Shown here: piece by piece, positions 26,598 through 34,515 of the stretch | Position numbering within the stretch: the first letter of the stretch is position 1 | How the letters are laid out: the number at the start of each line of letters is the position of its first letter | Assembly (NCBI GenBank): GCA_963775505.1 | Contig: CAVZIL010000007.1 | Location: forward strand, 248,001-312,000 | Source of the DNA: JAIBJN01 sp963775505 | GTDB lineage: Bacteria > Actinomycetota > Thermoleophilia > Gaiellales > Gaiellaceae | Direction of reading: 5' to 3' | Length of the DNA stretch: 64,000 nt | Made by a program: the position numbers and the translations under genes | Notes under the pieces: model-generated | The model's database searches: none | Told to the model about the DNA's origin: nothing | The model's input: only the letters and a program-made list of their open reading frames with translations

Positions 26598-27722
26598 GTG
26601 GACGTTCTCCTGCTGCTCGGGGTCGCAGCCTTCTCGATTCTGGGTGCCCACCGAGGCCTCGCCGCCCAGGCGCTCTCCCTGGGGGGCCTGGTGCTGGGCG
26701 CGATTCTCGGGTCGATCATCGCGCCGCACCTCTTCCCGGAGAACTCCGCCTGGCTGCCGCTTGCGGGGCTCATGGGGGCCGTCGTCGGAGCCTTCCTCCT
26801 CAGCTTCGCCGCCCGGGCGCTCGCGCTGCCGGTGCGGACGTTCCTCGCGGCCCACCCGCCGCTCGGCACCCTCGACCGCATCGGCGGCATCGCTCTGGGC
26901 GCGTTGATCGCCCTCGCGGTGGCGTGGCTCTTGGCCGTGCTCGCTCTCCACCAGCCCGCGCTCGGCCTCAGGGCGGAGATCAGGGGATCGGCGATCCTGC
27001 CCCGCCTCCTGAGCGCGGTGCCGCCCGACCGCGTCCTGCAGGCGCTGAACCGTTTCGATCCGCTGCCGCTGCTCCCGGGCCTCGCCGAGCCGCTGCCGCC
27101 CCCGGACCCGAGCGTCCTCGACAGCGCGGGCGCGAGAGCCGCGGCCGAGTCCGTGTTGAAGCTGGAAGGAACCGCCTGCGGCCTGGGCACGCAGGGGTCG
27201 GGCTGGGTCGTCCGCGAAGGACTGGTCGCCACCAACGCGCACGTTGTCGCGGGGCACGAGTCGACCCGTGTGCTCGTCCCGAACGGCCAAGTCCTGTCGG
27301 CGCGGCCGGTCTACGTCGACGCACGGAACGACATCGCGCTCCTGCGGGTCCGCGGCCTCGAGGCACGGAGCCTTGCCACCAGCAGTCGCGACGACCGCCC
27401 GCAGCCGGTCGTGCTGCTCGGCTACCCGAGAAACGGGCCCTTGACCGCCACCGCCGGGACCGCGGGCGCCGCCCGCACGGTCCTGTCGCCCGATGGGTAC
27501 GGTCGGGGGACGAGCCCCCGCGTCGTCGTCCCGCTGCGCGGCGCCGTTCGGCCGGGGGAGAGCGGCGGCGCCGTGGTCGACCGGCGCGGCCGGGTCGTGG
27601 CGATGATCTTCGGCGGCACGCGCGACCGGAAGGGAGGCTACGCGGTTCCGGTCGAGCTCGTGCTCGACGCGGCGGCCGAGGAGCTTCGCCCGGTGTCGTC
27701 CGGGCCCTGCCTCGTGGGATAG
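26598..27722 (+). CDS. MarP-like membrane serine protease (CvpA plus trypsin domain)
   Basis: 374 residues: four N-terminal helices of the CvpA/colicin V production type (DVLLLLGVAAFSILGAHRGL onward), a linker, and a trypsin-like domain with the triad His215 (ATNAHVVAG), Asp245 (RNDIALLRV) and Ser322 (PGESGGAVVD). This matches the architecture of mycobacterial MarP (Rv3671c), needed for acid and oxidative stress resistance; a similar envelope role is inferred. GTG 26598 is chosen because GGAGGTGA ends 6 nt before it. It follows leuS by 26 nt. Confidence 0.88.
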   Translation: MDVLLLLGVAAFSILGAHRGLAAQALSLGGLVLGAILGSIIAPHLFPENSAWLPLAGLMGAVVGAFLLSFAARALALPVRTFLAAHPPLGTLDRIGGIALGALIALAVAWLLAVLALHQPALGLRAEIRGSAILPRLLSAVPPDRVLQALNRFDPLPLLPGLAEPLPPPDPSVLDSAGARAAAESVLKLEGTACGLGTQGSGWVVREGLVATNAHVVAGHESTRVLVPNGQVLSARPVYVDARNDIALLRVRGLEARSLATSSRDDRPQPVVLLGYPRNGPLTATAGTAGAARTVLSPDGYGRGTSPRVVVPLRGAVRPGESGGAVVDRRGRVVAMIFGGTRDRKGGYAVPVELVLDAAAEELRPVSSGPCLVG

Positions 27723-27737
27723 CCGCCGCTCGCGGTC

Positions 27738-27751
27738 CGTCACTTGTGACG
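27738..27751. promoter_or_regulatory. Palindrome upstream of the DNRLRE-type gene
   Basis: CGTCAC-TT-GTGACG, a 14-bp dyad with a two-base centre, 65 bp before the next start. The words TCGCGGTCCG also occur twice around it. It could be an operator; no other support. Confidence 0.3.
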
Positions 27752-27816
27752 TGTGGTGACCATCCCGTCGCGGTCCGCGACACACGCGTGCGTCTTTCCC
27801 CGCCAGCATCCGTGGC

Positions 27817-28470
27817 GTGCGCGGACTCGTTCTCGTTGTCGCCGTTGCCGCCGGCCTAGTCGGAGCGTCGCCGCCAGCGTTGGCGTCGGCGGCGACCGTC
27901 TCGATCGCGGCGACCCAGGATGTCGGCTTTCCGTTCTGGTGCGACTGGAGCTACGACTGGGAGTCCCGCTGTTATCGCGATGACGGGCCGCGACTTCCGA
28001 TCGGCGGGGTGCACGACAAGGTGTGGCGTGCCGGGCTCCGCTTCTCCCTCACGGCGGTGCCGGCGGCGGCGACGATCACGACAGCCGAGCTCCGCCTCTA
28101 CCACGACGGCACGTGCGTCGCCTCGGTCGCGGGCGGTGCACCGTGCGTTCCGCCGGGTGCGGTGGTCGACGCCCACCGGATTCTGACGAGGAGCTGGTTC
28201 CGGGAGCGCGAGCCCGACTTCGACGAGCGCGTGCTCGACACGGCCGTCGTCTTCTCCGCGCCGGACCCGCAGTGGCTCAGGTGGAACGTGACCTCGCTCG
28301 CCCGCTCGTGGCACCGCCGGCTCGTGCCGAACCACGGGCTCCTGCTCAAGCTGCAGGACGGCGACGAGGACTTCGGCGTTTCCGGCCCGTACACGCCTTC
28401 GTCAAGCCATCCGGACGCGGCCCTCCGTCCCCGGCTGGTCGTCACGTACGAGGCGGCCGGCACGGGCTGA
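27817..28470 (+). CDS. Secreted DNRLRE-type domain protein
   Basis: 217 residues with a signal peptide (GLVLVVAVAAGLVGASPPAL, cleavage after ASA). The mature part resembles DNRLRE / carbohydrate-binding-like beta-sandwich domains: an initial ATVSIAATQDVGF strand, AELRLYHDGTC, LRWNVTSLARSWHRR, HGLLLKLQDGDEDFGV and a final RPRLVVTYE. Four cysteines in the middle may form disulfides. Probably an extracellular adhesive or structural module. It starts at GTG 27817. Confidence 0.65.
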   Translation: MRGLVLVVAVAAGLVGASPPALASAATVSIAATQDVGFPFWCDWSYDWESRCYRDDGPRLPIGGVHDKVWRAGLRFSLTAVPAAATITTAELRLYHDGTCVASVAGGAPCVPPGAVVDAHRILTRSWFREREPDFDERVLDTAVVFSAPDPQWLRWNVTSLARSWHRRLVPNHGLLLKLQDGDEDFGVSGPYTPSSSHPDAALRPRLVVTYEAAGTG

Positions 28471-28478
28471 TCGTGCGC

Positions 28479-29066
28479 ATGCCGACAATCTCACGCGGGC
28501 GCGCGTTCGCCTACGCCGTCGTCCTGCTCGCGCTGCTGACGGTGGCCGGACGCGTCGCACTCGGCGCCGAGCAGGGCGAGCCGGCCGGAGGAACGCGGTC
28601 GGTCGCCCTCGACGTCGAGGCGGAGCCTCCTCGGGAGCTCGTCGTCCACGTCGCAGGCGCGGTGCACCGACCCGGTCTCTATCGCCTCCCCGACGGCAGC
28701 CGGATCGACGACGCCATCGCCGAGGCCGGCGGCGCGAAGCCCAGGGCGGCGCTCGATCTCGTCAACCTGGCGGCGCCCGTCGCCGACGGCCAGCAGGTGG
28801 TGGTGCCGTTGCGAGGCAGCGGGGGCGAGATCGGGGTCGCCGGGTCGACGGCGGCGGGAGCGACCCTTCCCGGGATGAAGGTACACCTGAACTCGGCGAC
28901 CCTGGAGCAGCTCGACGAGCTGCCGGGTGTTGGACCGGTCACGGCCCAGCAGATCCTCGACTACCGCTCGGCCAACGGCGCCTTCCGGTCGATCGACGAG
29001 CTGGACGCCGTCCCAGGGATAGGCCCGGCCACACTCGAGCAGCTGCGCCCCCTGGTCGACCTGTGA
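28479..29066 (+). CDS. comEA: Competence protein ComEA
   Basis: DNA receptor for natural transformation. 195 residues with an N-terminal anchor helix (FAYAVVLLALLTVAGRVAL), an SLBB domain (LVVHVAGAVHRPGLYRLPDG), and a C-terminal helix-hairpin-helix pair (VHLNSATLEQLDELPGVGPV, then AVPGIGPATLEQL) that binds DNA. ATG 28479 is preceded by an in-frame GTG at 28473. Immediately upstream of comEC. Confidence 0.93.
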   Translation: MPTISRGRAFAYAVVLLALLTVAGRVALGAEQGEPAGGTRSVALDVEAEPPRELVVHVAGAVHRPGLYRLPDGSRIDDAIAEAGGAKPRAALDLVNLAAPVADGQQVVVPLRGSGGEIGVAGSTAAGATLPGMKVHLNSATLEQLDELPGVGPVTAQQILDYRSANGAFRSIDELDAVPGIGPATLEQLRPLVDL

Positions 29067-29078
29067 GCCGCGACCGGC

Positions 29079-31367
29079 GTGCTCCGAGAACGTCTCGAGC
29101 GTGTTCCCGCCGCGCACCTCCTCGTCGCAACACTCTGCGTCGGCCTCGCGCTCGCCCTCCTCCTCCGCGAGGCCCACGCAGGGCTCCTCCTGACCGCGGT
29201 CGTAGCTGCGGCCGGCTCGTTGGCGGCAGACCGCGCCAGGCTGGGTCTCCTGGGAGCCGCGCTCCTCCTCGCCGGCCTCTGGTGGGGTGGGGTACGCCTC
29301 GAAGGGCTGGATCGGAGCCTGCTCGAGCCCGAGATCGGCCGCGCGGCACTCGCGCGCGTCGAGGTGACTGGGCCGGCCCGGCGGAGCGAGTTCGCACTCC
29401 GCGTGCCCGTTCGCGTGAAGCGCTTCGGCCCGCTCCAGCTCGACGAGCGCGCTCGCCTCGACCTCCCGCCGGAGCCGGTGCCGCCGCAGGGCGCGCTCCT
29501 CGAGGTGGTCGCCACCGTCGTCGCGCCCAGCGAGCCCGAAGAGGAGGGCGACTTCGACGAGGCCGACTACCTCGGCCGCCAGGGAATCCACGCCATCCTG
29601 CGCGCCGGCGACTTCCGGATCGTCGGTCGCCGCGGAGGCATCGGCGGGCTCGGAGACCGCCTGCGCGAGGGCGTTTCGAGCTCCCTCGAAGCCGTCCCCG
29701 TGGGCGAGCGGCGGGCGGTGCTCGCAGGTGTCGCGCTCGGCGAGGACGAGGGGCTGGAGGCGGACCTGCGCGACGACTTCCGCGCGTCGGGCCTCTACCA
29801 CCTCTTGGCGGTCTCGGGACAGAACGTCGCCTACGTCGTCGCGGGGACGATCCTGCTCGTCTGGGCCCTCGGCCTCCCCCGCTGGCTCGGCGAGCTGGCA
29901 GCGCTCCTGACGGTCGCGGCCTACGTTCTCGCAGTCGGCTGGCAGCCGTCGGTCGTTCGCGCCGGGGTCGCGGGCGGGCTCGCGTCCCTCGCCTGGCTGG
30001 CGTCGAGGCCGCGCGACCGCTGGTACTTCCTTCTCGTCGGCGCCGCGGTTCTGCTCGCCTGGAATCCGCACAGCCTGCTGGAGCCAGGGTTCCAGCTCTC
30101 CTTCAGCGCGGTCGCCGCGATCTTCGTACTCGTGCCGCTGATCGGCCGGTGGCTCGAGGGCTACCCGCTCCCGCAGAAGCTCGCCGAGGTGATCTCGCTC
30201 TCGGCCGCGTGCGGTCTGGTGACGGCGCCCGTTCTGTGGCTGCACTTCGACGCGATCCCCGTGTACTCCGTCCTCGCCAACGCCCTGGTCGCGCCCGTCG
30301 TGGCCCCGTTGCTGGGCCTCGTTCTCGCGGCGGCCGCACTTCACCCCCTGCTGCCGGAGGCGTCGACCGCCCTCATGTGGGTCGACGCTTGGCTCGCGGG
30401 CTACCTCGCCTTCTGCGCCAGGCTGGTCGGGAACCTGCCCTACGCCCAGGCGAGCTCGCTCTCGGCCGTCGCGGTCCTCGTCGCCGTCGTCCTGGCCGCC
30501 CTCGCGTTCACGCGCATGCGGGGCCCGAAGATCCGGCGGGTAATCGCCCTGGCGGCTCTCGCGCTGGCCCTCACGGTCGCGTGGCGGGCTGCGCCCGACG
30601 CGCCTCGCGCTCCCCCGCCCGACGGGCTGCGGATCACGGTGCTCGACGTCGGCCAGGGCGACGCGATCCTCCTCCAGGTCGCGGAGGGAGCGGTTCTGGT
30701 CGACCAGGGCCCGCCCGAAGCGGACGTCGCGGGCCAGCTCGCGGAGCTCGGCGTGGATTCTCTCGCAGTGCTCGTCCTGACGCATCCGCAGCGGGACCAC
30801 GTCGGCGGAGCCGCCGACGTGCTTGCGCAGGTCGATGTGGCGACGGTTCTCGATCCCTTCATTCCCTCCCCGAGCGACGACCAGCAGGCCGCGCTCTCGG
30901 CGGCACGCGCACGCGAGGTTCCCGTCGTACCCGCGCGCGCCGGTCGACGCTTCAGCGTGGGAGGCCTTCGGGTGCGGATCCTCTGGCCCCGGGAAAGGGC
31001 CTCGCCGAGCGACGACCCGAACCACCATGCCGTCGTCCTGCTCGCCTCCTACGGGGAGATCGACGCGCTCCTGACTGCAGATGCCGAAGGGGAGGTCACC
31101 GTGCCGATTCGTCCTCCGCCCGCCGAGATCCTCAAGGTCGCCCACCACGGCTCCGCCGACCCGCTCCTGTCGACGCTGCTCCAGCTCGTCCGTCCGCGCG
31201 TCGCCGTCGTCTCCGCCGGCGAAGGGAACGACTACGGGCATCCGGCGCCGGAGACGATGGCCGCACTGGAGGGCTTCACCGGCCTGGCCGTGTACCGCAC
31301 CGACCGAGACGGCGCCGTCACGATCGAAACCGACGGCGAGCATCTCGCGGTTCTGGAGGAGGGCTGA
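29079..31367 (+). CDS. comEC: DNA translocation channel ComEC/Rec2
   Basis: Transports single-stranded DNA across the membrane. 762 residues: N-terminal DUF4131 region, the Competence domain with many helices (GLYHLLAVSGQNVAYV, EPGFQLSFSAVAA), and a C-terminal metallo-beta-lactamase-like domain (VLDVGQGDAILL, THPQRDHVGG, ILKVAHHGS). In the metal motif the usual second histidine or aspartate is glutamine (THPQRDH), so nuclease activity is uncertain. It starts at GTG 29079, 12 nt after comEA. Confidence 0.93.
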   Translation: MLRERLERVPAAHLLVATLCVGLALALLLREAHAGLLLTAVVAAAGSLAADRARLGLLGAALLLAGLWWGGVRLEGLDRSLLEPEIGRAALARVEVTGPARRSEFALRVPVRVKRFGPLQLDERARLDLPPEPVPPQGALLEVVATVVAPSEPEEEGDFDEADYLGRQGIHAILRAGDFRIVGRRGGIGGLGDRLREGVSSSLEAVPVGERRAVLAGVALGEDEGLEADLRDDFRASGLYHLLAVSGQNVAYVVAGTILLVWALGLPRWLGELAALLTVAAYVLAVGWQPSVVRAGVAGGLASLAWLASRPRDRWYFLLVGAAVLLAWNPHSLLEPGFQLSFSAVAAIFVLVPLIGRWLEGYPLPQKLAEVISLSAACGLVTAPVLWLHFDAIPVYSVLANALVAPVVAPLLGLVLAAAALHPLLPEASTALMWVDAWLAGYLAFCARLVGNLPYAQASSLSAVAVLVAVVLAALAFTRMRGPKIRRVIALAALALALTVAWRAAPDAPRAPPPDGLRITVLDVGQGDAILLQVAEGAVLVDQGPPEADVAGQLAELGVDSLAVLVLTHPQRDHVGGAADVLAQVDVATVLDPFIPSPSDDQQAALSAARAREVPVVPARAGRRFSVGGLRVRILWPRERASPSDDPNHHAVVLLASYGEIDALLTADAEGEVTVPIRPPPAEILKVAHHGSADPLLSTLLQLVRPRVAVVSAGEGNDYGHPAPETMAALEGFTGLAVYRTDRDGAVTIETDGEHLAVLEEG

Positions 31368-31370
31368 CCG

Positions 31371-31420
31371 AGAGCTCCCGACAGAATGTGGAGCGATCCC
31401 TTCGTCTTGTCGGGAGCTCT
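31371..31420. repeat. 13-bp perfect inverted repeat between comEC and holA
   Basis: AGAGCTCCCGACA at 31371-31383 and TGTCGGGAGCTCT at 31408-31420, loop of 24 nt. It begins 3 nt after the comEC stop and ends 12 nt before the holA start. There is no T run, so a classic terminator is unlikely; an mRNA processing or protein-binding site is possible. Confidence 0.7.
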
Positions 31421-31432
31421 AAGCTTGGTCGC

Positions 31433-32404
31433 GTGGCCGAGAGCGAGCTCCGCCCGATCTACCTTCTCACAGGGAGGGATCGTCCGAAGATCCGCCGGGC
31501 GCTCGAGCGGCTCCGCTCGCGCTTCGGCCCGGAGTCGGTGGAGACGCTCTCCGCCGAGACCGTCGGCGGGGCCGACGCGGTCGCCGCGCTGAACTCGCTG
31601 GGCCTCTTCGCCGGCGAGGGGGGCCGTCTCGTCGTCGTCGAGGAGGTGGAGCGCTGGAAGAAAGCCGACGAAGAGGCGGTCGCCGGCTACCTCGCGGACC
31701 CCGTTGTGGGCGCCGTGCTCGCGCTGGTCGCGGCGGAGCTGAAGGGCTCCGTTCTCCCTGCGTTGTGCGCGAAGGCCGGGGAGGTGCTCACCTACGACGT
31801 GCCGAAGCCCCGGGACCTCCCGACGTGGGTTCGAGCCCAGTTCGAGCGCGTCGGCGTCCAGGCGGACGGCGAAGCGGCGCGTGCCTTGATCGAGATCGTC
31901 GGTGACGACGTCAACGCCCTGGCGACCGAGGTCGAGAAGCTTGCCGCCTGGACGGCCGGCGAGCCGATCGGCCGGCGGGAAGTCGAGCTGCTCGCCGCAC
32001 CCGCTCAGGAGGCCTCAGCGTGGGCGATCATGGACGCCTGGGGTGCTCGAGATCTTCCGGGGGCGCTGACGGCCTGCCAGTCCGAGCTCGAGCGCGGGGC
32101 CGACCCGTTCGCTGTCGCGATGCGTCTCTCGTCGCAGGTGGGGCTTGTCCGCCAGACGCAGGCTCTTGCCGACGAAGGCTTCGGCGTGAAGGACATCGCC
32201 AAGCGGCTGCGCAAGCACGAGTTCAGGGTGCGGAAGGCAGTCGGCCACGCAGAGAACTACACGCGTGACGAGCTCGACGAAGCGGTCATCCGCCTGGCGG
32301 CCCTCGACGCGTCCCTCAAGGGCGCAAGCCGCCTGACAGGCGAGCTCGAGCTCGAGCGTGCGATAGTCGAGCTCGTCCGCGCGCCGGAGCCCGCCGCCCG
32401 CTAG
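31433..32404 (+). CDS. holA: DNA polymerase III subunit delta
   Basis: Opens the sliding clamp within the clamp loader. 323 residues; family features include the N-terminal PIYLLTGRDRPKIRRALERL, LFAGEGGRLVVVEEVERWKK, and the C-terminal collar region with LRKHEFRVRKAVGHAENYTR and LDASLKGASRLTGELELERA. The P-loop is degenerate, as usual for delta. GTG 31433 gives a standard N-terminus. It follows comEC, the common order. Confidence 0.92.
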   Translation: MAESELRPIYLLTGRDRPKIRRALERLRSRFGPESVETLSAETVGGADAVAALNSLGLFAGEGGRLVVVEEVERWKKADEEAVAGYLADPVVGAVLALVAAELKGSVLPALCAKAGEVLTYDVPKPRDLPTWVRAQFERVGVQADGEAARALIEIVGDDVNALATEVEKLAAWTAGEPIGRREVELLAAPAQEASAWAIMDAWGARDLPGALTACQSELERGADPFAVAMRLSSQVGLVRQTQALADEGFGVKDIAKRLRKHEFRVRKAVGHAENYTRDELDEAVIRLAALDASLKGASRLTGELELERAIVELVRAPEPAAR

Positions 32405-32409
32405 CAGTC

Positions 32410-32431
32410 GAGGCCCGCTGCTCCGGGCCTC
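32410..32431. terminator. Hairpin between holA and rpsT
   Basis: GAGGCCCG, loop CTGCTC, CGGGCCTC, 5 nt after the holA stop. It has no T run but sits between convergent genes, so it may act as a factor-assisted or two-way terminator. Confidence 0.4.
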
Positions 32432-32563
32432 ATGTAGCCAGCGCCTGCCTCCTGTGGGGCACCCCGGCCCACCACCCGCTTTCGAGCCTAACGAGGAAAG
32501 GCGCACGCGTGGCGCACGCAGTGTGAAGAGTTCGTCGCAACCGGTGCCGCGTGACGAACGGGC

Positions 32564-32827
32564 CTACGACGTGCCCGCGACCAGACGCGTTGCCTGGGAC
32601 TTCTTCCGCGCCGCCCGGTTGGGATGGATGGCGCGCGCCGCGGCCGCGCGGTCGAGGCAGCGAACGAGCGCCTGGTGGGCCGCTGCGACAGCGTCCTTGT
32701 CGCCGTCTTCGACCGCCGTCTCGAGGCGCTTGTAGAGCGTCTTGGCCGTCGAGCGATGGCGCACGTTCTCGAGCCGCTGACGGGCGGCGATCGAGACGCG
32801 GCGCTTCTGCTGCTTGATGTTCGGCAT
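32564..32827 (-). CDS. rpsT: 30S ribosomal protein S20
   Basis: 87 residues starting MPNIKQQKRRVSIAARQR, the conserved basic N-terminus, with the helical bundle continuing VRHRSTAKTLYKRLE and ending in PNRAARKKSQATRLV. ATG at 32827; the frame extends upstream but not with S20 sequence. It is divergent from murJ; TACGAT on the minus strand near 32860 is a candidate -10. Confidence 0.96.
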   Translation of the reverse strand: MPNIKQQKRRVSIAARQRLENVRHRSTAKTLYKRLETAVEDGDKDAVAAAHQALVRCLDRAAAARAIHPNRAARKKSQATRLVAGTS

Positions 32828-32895
32828 ACCGAGAAAAAGGCCCTGCCGGGCCGGGCGAAATCGTAGCAGCAAACAGCGCTCTCTGGCCCCTCGCC

Positions 32896-32901
32896 TATGC
32901 T
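32896..32901 (+). promoter_or_regulatory. -10 element TATGCT of murJ
   Basis: TATGCT lies six bases before the murJ GTG, the leaderless spacing seen elsewhere in this window. Confidence 0.45.
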
Positions 32902-32907
32902 CGCTCG

Positions 32908-34515
32908 GTGAGCGAGGCGGGCCCGCTGCCGATGCCGGGGAGGCCGAGGAGACGGCTTGCCTGGTCGACTGCCGTGTTCGCGGCCATCACGGGAGTCTCG
33001 CGCATCCTCGGGCTCTTTCGGGAGATCGTCGTCCGCCGTGCTTTCGGCGTCGAGGGCGAGATCAACGCCTTCACGGTCGCGTTCCAGGTTCCGAACCTCG
33101 TGCGAGCCCTGGCCGCCGACGCGGCCCTCGGCGCCGCCTTCGTTCCGGTGTTCAGCGAGCTCCTCGAGAAGGATCAGCGCGAGCGCGCCTGGAGGGTCGC
33201 CTCGACGCTCTTCTGGCTCGTCCTCCTCGTCCTGGGCGCGCTGACCGGAATCCTCATGCTCCTGGCGCCGCTGATCATGCGCCTGTTCGGCCTCGGCGAC
33301 CTCGAGGAGCTTGCGACCGGGCTCTCGAGGATCCTCTTCCCGATCGTCGTGCTCACCGGCGTCTCGGGGATCGTTGTCGGGATCCTCAACTCCTACGAGG
33401 AGTTCACGGTCCAGGCGCTCATGCCCGTGATCTGGAACGCGGTCATCATCGCCACGCTCCTCGTCGTCGTTCCCCGGTTCGAGAGCGAGGAGGCGCAGCT
33501 CTACGCCTACGCGGGCGGCGTCCTCGTCGGCACCCTCGTCCAGACGATCACGCCGGTGTGGTGGCTGAGGGGAAGGGACGGCCGTATCCGCGCGGTGCTC
33601 GACGTTCGCGATCCGGCCGTCAAGCGGGTGCTCGTGCTGATGCTGCCCGTCACGCTCGCGCTCGGGCTCATCAACTTCAGCTTCGTCGTCAACACGTTCT
33701 TCGCGTCGCGCTACGTCGATCCCGAGCTGGCGCCAAGCGCGATCGACGCCGCCTTCCGCATCTACATGCTCCCGCAGGGCATGTTCTCGGTCGCGGTCGC
33801 GACGGTGCTCTTTCCGCTGCTTTCCCGGCTGGCGGCGCGCGGCGACACATCCGGGTTCAGGGACTTTGTCTCCCTCGGGCTGCGACAGATCGGCTTCCTC
33901 CTGCTCCCTGCGAGCGCGGTCGCGACCGTGCTTGCGGAGCCGATCGTGCGGCTCCTCTACGAGCGGGGGGAGTTCACCGCCGACCAGACGCCGGTCGTCG
34001 CGGGGGCACTCGCGGCGTTCGCGCTCGGCCTGACGTTCAACGGGACGATGCTGCTGCTCAACCGCTCGTTCTTCAGCCTCCAGTCTCCCTGGGTTCCGAC
34101 CGCGGTCGCACTCGGAGCGCTCGTGCTCAACGCGATCCTCGCCGCGGTCCTCTACCGCGTCGGGGTCTGGGGAATCCCGCTGGCCACGTCCCTCGCGAAC
34201 GTCGCCGGGACGCTGGCCCTGGTGGCGATCCTCCGCCGGCGCCTCGGCAGGCTCGACGGAAGGGCGATCACGTCCTCGTACGGGCGCATCGCGCTTGCGT
34301 CGGCCGGCGCGGCGGCGGCGGCGTTCGGGGTCTGGTACGGGCTCGACGAGACACTCGGCCGGTCGCTCGGCGCGCAGATCGTCTCGGTCGGCACAGCGCT
34401 CGTCGCCGGCGCGGCCGCCTACCTCGCCGGCGCCGCGTTGCTCGGGGCCCGCGAACTCCAGACGCTCCTCTCTCTCCGGCGCGGATCCGCTACAACGGAC
34501 GGCGAACGGCCATGA
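32908..34515 (+). CDS. murJ: Lipid II flippase MurJ (MviN)
   Basis: MOP-superfamily flippase moving lipid II across the membrane. 535 residues with about 14 helices. Landmarks: AITGVSRILGLFREIVVRRA, FQVPNLVRALAADAALGAAF, FRIYMLPQGMFSVAVATVLF, LYERGEFTADQT. The GTG start at 32908 is chosen on the -10 spacing and the natural N-terminus. The stop overlaps lepA (ATGA). Confidence 0.95.
   Translation: MSEAGPLPMPGRPRRRLAWSTAVFAAITGVSRILGLFREIVVRRAFGVEGEINAFTVAFQVPNLVRALAADAALGAAFVPVFSELLEKDQRERAWRVASTLFWLVLLVLGALTGILMLLAPLIMRLFGLGDLEELATGLSRILFPIVVLTGVSGIVVGILNSYEEFTVQALMPVIWNAVIIATLLVVVPRFESEEAQLYAYAGGVLVGTLVQTITPVWWLRGRDGRIRAVLDVRDPAVKRVLVLMLPVTLALGLINFSFVVNTFFASRYVDPELAPSAIDAAFRIYMLPQGMFSVAVATVLFPLLSRLAARGDTSGFRDFVSLGLRQIGFLLLPASAVATVLAEPIVRLLYERGEFTADQTPVVAGALAAFALGLTFNGTMLLLNRSFFSLQSPWVPTAVALGALVLNAILAAVLYRVGVWGIPLATSLANVAGTLALVAILRRRLGRLDGRAITSSYGRIALASAGAAAAAFGVWYGLDETLGRSLGAQIVSVGTALVAGAAAYLAGAALLGARELQTLLSLRRGSATTDGERP

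Noticed and set aside
28491..31343. Long open frame antisense to comEA/comEC
   Set aside because: High-GC genomes keep antisense frames open. The translation is rich in Arg, Gly, Asp and Glu without domains, and the plus strand has clear ComEA and ComEC.
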